In this document: piece by piece, positions 5,679 through 9,476 of the stretch
Position numbering within the stretch: the first letter of the stretch is position 1
Layout of the letters: every line of letters begins with the position of its first letter
Assembly (NCBI GenBank): GCA_001564135.1
Contig: LKNH01000088.1
Location: forward strand, 1-9,476
Source: Halobacteriaceae archaeon Tc-Br11_E2g27
Lineage (GTDB): Archaea; Halobacteriota; Halobacteria; Halobacteriales; Haloarculaceae
Direction of reading: 5' to 3'
DNA length: 9,476 bases
The notes under the pieces: generated by a model
What the model saw: only the letters and a program-made list of their open reading frames with translations
What the model was told of the DNA's origin: nothing
Database searches by the model: none
Position numbers and translations under genes: made by a program

Positions 5679-7622
5679 ATGTCCGGGCTGGTCAGTCGAG
5701 TCAAACAACTCCGTGAGCGGCTAGGGGACGATACACCAGAGGAGTGTCGCTGTCAGCCCAGGTTCGAAGAGAAGACGCTGGTAGTCGATGCCAGCAACTG
5801 TCCAAAAAGCGGTGACCTCGCTCACAGCAGCGCCTGCCGAAACGTAGTCATTACTGCGCTAACATCGCGTGACGTGGAGACGATTCGTATCGAGTATAAT
5901 GGGATAGAACGACGATACAGCGACAGCGCAACCGCATTACTCGTGGCTGCTGGGCAGTTCGTCGAGCGCTGCAGAGGACTCGACAACCGGCTCGCAGAGC
6001 GGGCAACGTTGGACCCGCTCGCAGCAGCACGGGAAGCAATCGGCCGTGCCGGCCCAGTTGCGACGCTTGCCGCAGAAACTGGGCTTGCGGACTGTGCAAC
6101 ACACTGTGAAAGCTACGAGGATGCCCTGCGTTGCTGGACCGGGCCGACCATCAGCCATTGGCAGGTCGAAACCACCGCACCGACTGGGGCCGCGTTAGCG
6201 ACCCGTCGGACACTCGAAACCGGCGCGATAGTGAGAATATACACACGCAGTGATGGCTATGACCAGTATCATCTAACGCCACCGGAGCAGAAATTCGACC
6301 AGCCTGCACTTGCACAACTGGCAACAGCCTACGAAGGACTCGCAGCAGGGAGAGTCTCGGGTACGACTCGTGCACCGGCACGGGCTATCGAACACGCAAG
6401 CAATCAGTCCAGCAGCGAAGAGACGACAGAATCAACGACGGCGCTTGTAGCGGCGCTCGAAAAACACGCACGTGGGTATGGACTGCTGGAGGACCTATTC
6501 TCCGATGGACAGATATCGGATATTTTTGTCACGGCCCCACCGGAAGAGAATCCGTTGCGGGTGACAGTCGACGGGAACACGGTGCAGACGAACGTGCAAC
6601 TGACGGCTGCTGGCGTCCGTGCGCTTGCATCGCGCTTTCGTAAAGAGAGTGGACGACCCTTCTCGCGTGCGGACCCAACACTCGATGCAACGACAACTAT
6701 CGCCGACCGCCCAATCAGAGTTGCCGGTGTAACCGAGCCAACAAGCACGGGAACCGCGTTCGCATTCAGGGCAGCGGATGAGCGAACCTGGACGATTCCG
6801 GCGCTGATTACAAACGGTACCCTCAGTGCACGGGCCGCTGCGGTGCTGTCGGTTGCCGTCGAACGCGGCGGGGCACTCCTGACCGCGGGTCCGCGAGGTG
6901 CCGGGAAAACTACCCTTCTGGGGGCATTGCTCTGGGAACTTCCGCCGACCGTCAGAACGGTCGTTATCGAGGATACGGCAGAACTGCCAGTCGAGTCGCT
7001 CCAGCGCTCGGGCCGTGATGTACAGCCGTTGCTCACGGATGCTCAGCAGGCCGAACGTACGCCGGCACAGGCGCTACGAACGGCGCTACGACTCGGGAAC
7101 GGCGCACTCGTCGTCGGCGAGGTACGTGGCGAGGAGGCGGCCGTCCTGTACGAAGCAATGCGCGTCGGCGCACAGAGCGAAGCCGTCCTCGGGACGATTC
7201 ATGGAGATGGAGCCCAGTCGGTGTACGAACGGGTCGTCACTGACCTCGGCGTTCCGGCCAGTTCTTTTGGGGCAACCGACCTCATCGTCACCTGTGAGGT
7301 GACGCCCGATGGCACTCGGCGGGTGCGTCAGGTCGAAGAGTTGACAGCGGACGGCACGTCGTTTGCGTCGTTGTTCAAGCGGACCAAAACAGGTCTCGAA
7401 TCGACTGGTCGGGTCGGCAGGGGACAGAGCACTCTGCTCGCCACGCTCACCCGGCCCGAGGAATCCTATGCGGACGTGAGAAAGGCCATCAAGCGACGGG
7501 AGAGATTGCTGGAGACGCTGGCAAATCGGGGGAAAACAGGAGCAAGTGCAGTCACGAAGGCCATACACCAGCGGAACACACAGCGCGCGAAAGGCGAGAT
7601 ACCAGGAGGTGACTCAACATGA
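5679..7622 (+). CDS. pilB: PilB/GspE-family type IV pilus assembly ATPase with N-terminal Cys cluster
   Basis: This 647-residue cytoplasmic ATPase should power pilin polymerisation through the PilC platform. Motifs of the secretion-ATPase superfamily appear in order. Walker A is GPRGAGKT (404-411). The Asp box is VIEDTAEL (429-436). Walker B is LVVGEVRGEE (477-486), with Glu481. The His box is GTIHGDG (505-511). The region around 250-340 (DLFSDGQISDIFVTAPPEENPL) is the usual N2 domain preceding the ATPase core. The N-terminus carries four cysteines, C23, C25, C41 and C53 (CxC-x15-C-x11-C), which could bind zinc or an iron-sulfur cluster. More cysteines lie around residues 130-150. The ATG at 5679 is preferred over an in-frame TTG at 5634 because a TATA box lies between them. 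The stop overlaps the pilC start by four bases. Haloarchaea often carry several pilB paralogs, and which one this is cannot be told. Confidence 0.9.
   Translation: MSGLVSRVKQLRERLGDDTPEECRCQPRFEEKTLVVDASNCPKSGDLAHSSACRNVVITALTSRDVETIRIEYNGIERRYSDSATALLVAAGQFVERCRGLDNRLAERATLDPLAAAREAIGRAGPVATLAAETGLADCATHCESYEDALRCWTGPTISHWQVETTAPTGAALATRRTLETGAIVRIYTRSDGYDQYHLTPPEQKFDQPALAQLATAYEGLAAGRVSGTTRAPARAIEHASNQSSSEETTESTTALVAALEKHARGYGLLEDLFSDGQISDIFVTAPPEENPLRVTVDGNTVQTNVQLTAAGVRALASRFRKESGRPFSRADPTLDATTTIADRPIRVAGVTEPTSTGTAFAFRAADERTWTIPALITNGTLSARAAAVLSVAVERGGALLTAGPRGAGKTTLLGALLWELPPTVRTVVIEDTAELPVESLQRSGRDVQPLLTDAQQAERTPAQALRTALRLGNGALVVGEVRGEEAAVLYEAMRVGAQSEAVLGTIHGDGAQSVYERVVTDLGVPASSFGATDLIVTCEVTPDGTRRVRQVEELTADGTSFASLFKRTKTGLESTGRVGRGQSTLLATLTRPEESYADVRKAIKRRERLLETLANRGKTGASAVTKAIHQRNTQRAKGEIPGGDST
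7605..7612 (+). promoter_or_regulatory. Strong Shine-Dalgarno site for pilC
   Basis: GGAGGTGA lies six bases upstream of the pilC ATG (7619) and matches the complement of the conserved 16S 3' end over all eight bases. It lies inside the last codons of pilB, and it favours the first ATG over a second one two codons later. The inferred leaderless genes in this window lack such a site, which fits translation of an internal operon gene. Confidence 0.75.
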
Positions 7623-9352
7623 GCATGCCATCACCGCATGACAAATCAACGGTGCAGCAAGCGGTCGCAGTGCTTGCCAGTGGGATGCCGGTTGCCGTCG
7701 AGCCAAGCGACCGGCTGGCCCGGGCGCTCGAGCTGCTTGAGTGGTCGGTACAGCCCGAAACACTCCTGCGCGCGGGATACAGCGCTGGCATCCTCGTCGG
7801 CGTGTGCTGTGGTCTGCTTTCGGCAATACTGCTCTCGCCTGCGGTTCGGCCAGTTGGGTTCCTTGTTGCACTCTCCGTTGGACTGCTTACGAGCCACCTG
7901 ATTCACACGCTCCCACTCATCTGGGCCACAGCACGACAGACACGCGCGCTTGGCGCAGCACCTGACCTCGTGGCACGTGCAACACTCCGGATGCGGCTGT
8001 CGCCAACGCCCGAACAGGCTGCTGTCTTTGCGATACAGCGTGATGATGGCTTGCTTGCAGCAAGTCTCAAACAGCATATCCGACAGGCGAGGGGAACCGG
8101 GCGGTCTGGACTGGAAACGTTCGGCACATACTGGAGCGAGCGCTTTCCCGCGCTAGAGCGGTCGCTCGCGCTCATCGAGGCCGCGGGAACAGCCCCAACT
8201 TCGGACCGAGCGCAACTGCTTGACCGGGCACTGCGTGTCGTTCTCGATGGAACAAGCAACCAGATGCAGTCGTTTGCGGCACGGATTCGGAGTCCGGTAA
8301 CGGCACTATATGCCTTCGGCGTTCTCCTGCCGACAGCACTCGTTGCCCTCTTGCCCGCCGCTGGAGCCACTGGCATCGGAATTTCGCCACTTTCCGTTGT
8401 CCTCCTCTATAATATCGTCCTTCCTGCGGTACTTGTCGGTGCAGTCATCTGGTTAGTCTCACACCGTCCGGTTGCGTTTCCACCACCAGCCCTCAGTCGG
8501 TCCCATACAACTGTCGACGCCTCGACAACCTACCCAGTTCTCGCCGGAACAATCGCCGCAATCGGTGGGTGGTACAGTGCTTCCCAGTTGTTTCCATCGT
8601 GGGGACCGCCAATCGCTGCGGTCGGCATTGGCAGTGGCGTATTGCTCTGGCTCTGGTATCACCCAGTCGTTGCGGGCTATGACCGTATCGAGGCAATCGA
8701 AACCGACCTCTCCGATGCGCTGGCGCTGATTGGCCGACAGGTCGCACACGGGACGGCAGTCGAGACAGCGCTCGACCGGACAGCATCGGAACTCGCCGGA
8801 CCCATGGGCGAGACACTGGCCGAAGGCGTGACACAGCAACAACAACTACAGATGGATGTTCACGAGGCGTTTTTCGGACGATATGGCGTCCTCGACGACG
8901 TGCCCAGTCCACGAGTTCGAAGTAGCCTCGCGTTCCTCTCAGTTGCAGCACGGGAAGGCCGACCCGCAGGAAGTGCGTTGCTCGCGCTTGCTGAACATCT
9001 CGATGACCTCCAGCAGGTCGAACGCGACGCACAGCACGCTCTTGCACACGTCACCCAGACAATCGGGACGACCGGGGCATTGTTCGGCCCGCTGGTCGCC
9101 GGCGTAACGGTTGCACTCGCCGGCGCAATCGGTACGGAGGGGGCATTTGGAATCAGCGCTGAGTCGCTCAGTTGGCTTGGCGGCCCTGTCGGCGTATACG
9201 TGCTGAGTATGGCAGTCATCCTGAGCGCGCTTTCCGTTGGACTGACCCGTGGCTTCGACCGCCCGCTTGTGGGCTACCGGACCGGGCGAGCACTTGTCTG
9301 TGCAACAGTTGCCTATCTTAGTTCGTATCAGGTCGCAGGACTCCTCATCTGA
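7619..9352 (+). CDS. pilC: PilC/TadC-family type IV pilus membrane platform protein
   Basis: This 577-residue membrane protein has the architecture of archaeal type II secretion F/TadC proteins: two cytoplasmic helical domains separated by clusters of membrane helices. Probable transmembrane segments are 53-73, 78-102, 225-247, 256-281, 305-325, 330-350, 485-505, 522-542 and 556-576. The cytoplasmic T2SSF-like domains span about 103-224 and 351-484. The second contains a run of Gln (TQQQQLQ, 405-411) and the region FLSVAAREGRPAGSALLALAEHL (439-461), typical in style of this family. It anchors the PilB ATPase at the membrane and guides pilin insertion. It overlaps pilB by four bases (ATGA) and has a strong ribosome-binding site, so the two are translationally coupled. 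The length fits archaeal PilC, which is longer than single-domain bacterial TadC. Confidence 0.88.
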   Translation: MSMPSPHDKSTVQQAVAVLASGMPVAVEPSDRLARALELLEWSVQPETLLRAGYSAGILVGVCCGLLSAILLSPAVRPVGFLVALSVGLLTSHLIHTLPLIWATARQTRALGAAPDLVARATLRMRLSPTPEQAAVFAIQRDDGLLAASLKQHIRQARGTGRSGLETFGTYWSERFPALERSLALIEAAGTAPTSDRAQLLDRALRVVLDGTSNQMQSFAARIRSPVTALYAFGVLLPTALVALLPAAGATGIGISPLSVVLLYNIVLPAVLVGAVIWLVSHRPVAFPPPALSRSHTTVDASTTYPVLAGTIAAIGGWYSASQLFPSWGPPIAAVGIGSGVLLWLWYHPVVAGYDRIEAIETDLSDALALIGRQVAHGTAVETALDRTASELAGPMGETLAEGVTQQQQLQMDVHEAFFGRYGVLDDVPSPRVRSSLAFLSVAAREGRPAGSALLALAEHLDDLQQVERDAQHALAHVTQTIGTTGALFGPLVAGVTVALAGAIGTEGAFGISAESLSWLGGPVGVYVLSMAVILSALSVGLTRGFDRPLVGYRTGRALVCATVAYLSSYQVAGLLI

Positions 9353-9382
9353 CATCCCCGGCAATTGCGGAAACCCGCGAAG

Positions 9383-9388
9383 TAAAAA
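9383..9388 (+). promoter_or_regulatory. Possible TATA element before the truncated last gene
   Basis: TAAAAA lies 24-29 bases upstream of the ATG at 9412, near leaderless distance. The match is modest, and the gene could instead be read through from pilB-pilC. Confidence 0.3.
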
Positions 9389-9411
9389 CCCAGTGTCCCG
9401 TATCCGAAGGT

Positions 9412-9476
9412 ATGTTAAGAGATGCCTTTGAGTCGCCCGGTGACCAAAGCCCAGCGGACCTGCGAGCGGCATACGA
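9412..9476 (+). CDS. Start of an unidentified gene truncated by the window edge
   Basis: An ATG at 9412 opens a frame that runs without stop to the window end (21 full codons, MLRDAFESPGDQSPADLRAA followed by Tyr). Composition and codon use resemble the neighbouring haloarchaeal genes. It starts 59 bases after pilC on the same strand, where haloarchaeal pilus clusters often encode further small membrane or pilin-like proteins. Too little is visible to name a family. No class III signal or hydrophobic segment appears in the visible part. Confidence 0.5.
   Translation, partial: MLRDAFESPGDQSPADLRAAY

Noticed and set aside
6404..7036. A 210-codon minus-strand frame inside pilB
   Set aside because: It is low-complexity Ser/Ala/Arg/Val antisense reading of the ATPase region; the plus strand holds the Walker motifs.
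1..9476. CRISPR array, tRNA, rRNA or insertion sequence
   Set aside because: Reading both strands showed no spaced direct repeats, no cloverleaf with conserved arms and no transposase frame.

Overview
The window looks like chromosomal DNA from a halophilic archaeon (class Halobacteria). The host proteins are acidic. Several starts have a TATA-like hexamer about 26-32 bases upstream of the ATG, as expected for leaderless archaeal transcripts. The gene content also fits: an RtcB RNA ligase, a stand-alone two-CBS protein, a haloarchaeal class-III-signal pilin, and an archaeal PilB/PilC pair. Sampled host-gene lines are near 60% GC, so this is not one of the highest-GC haloarchaea. The genus cannot be named from the sequence alone.

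Layout, left to right. A perfect 10-bp hairpin lies at the left edge (3-29). A small three-helix membrane protein (46-291, minus strand) is divergent from a 12-helix MFS transporter (420-1631, plus). Next come a 124-residue two-CBS-domain protein (1717-2091) and rtcB (2151-5033). rtcB is interrupted in frame by a 476-residue intein (2457-3884) with a LAGLIDADG-type endonuclease. A minus-strand pilin-like gene (5058-5555) converges on rtcB. The pilin is divergent from a plus-strand pilB-pilC pair (5679-7622 and 7619-9352), whose genes overlap by four bases. The start of one more gene (from 9412) is cut by the right edge.

How the genes fit together. The right half is a compact type IV pilus-like module. 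It has a prepilin with a PibD-type cleavage signal, a secretion/assembly ATPase with an unusual N-terminal cysteine cluster, and a nine-helix TadC/PilC-type membrane platform. The 123-bp pilin/pilB gap and the first codons of the longest pilB frame hold two divergent TATA-like boxes, each at leaderless distance from its ATG. The left half is mostly housekeeping.

The most notable object is the intein. It sits exactly between Asn102 and the metal-binding Cys of RtcB's GYDIN/CGVR motif, so the ligase cannot have a complete metal site until the protein splices. The intein is visibly AT-richer and more Lys-rich than its host, ends in Ser-Asn instead of the usual His-Asn, and carries a degenerate second LAGLIDADG motif plus a possible helix-turn-helix. 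I see no CRISPR array, tRNA, rRNA or insertion sequence.
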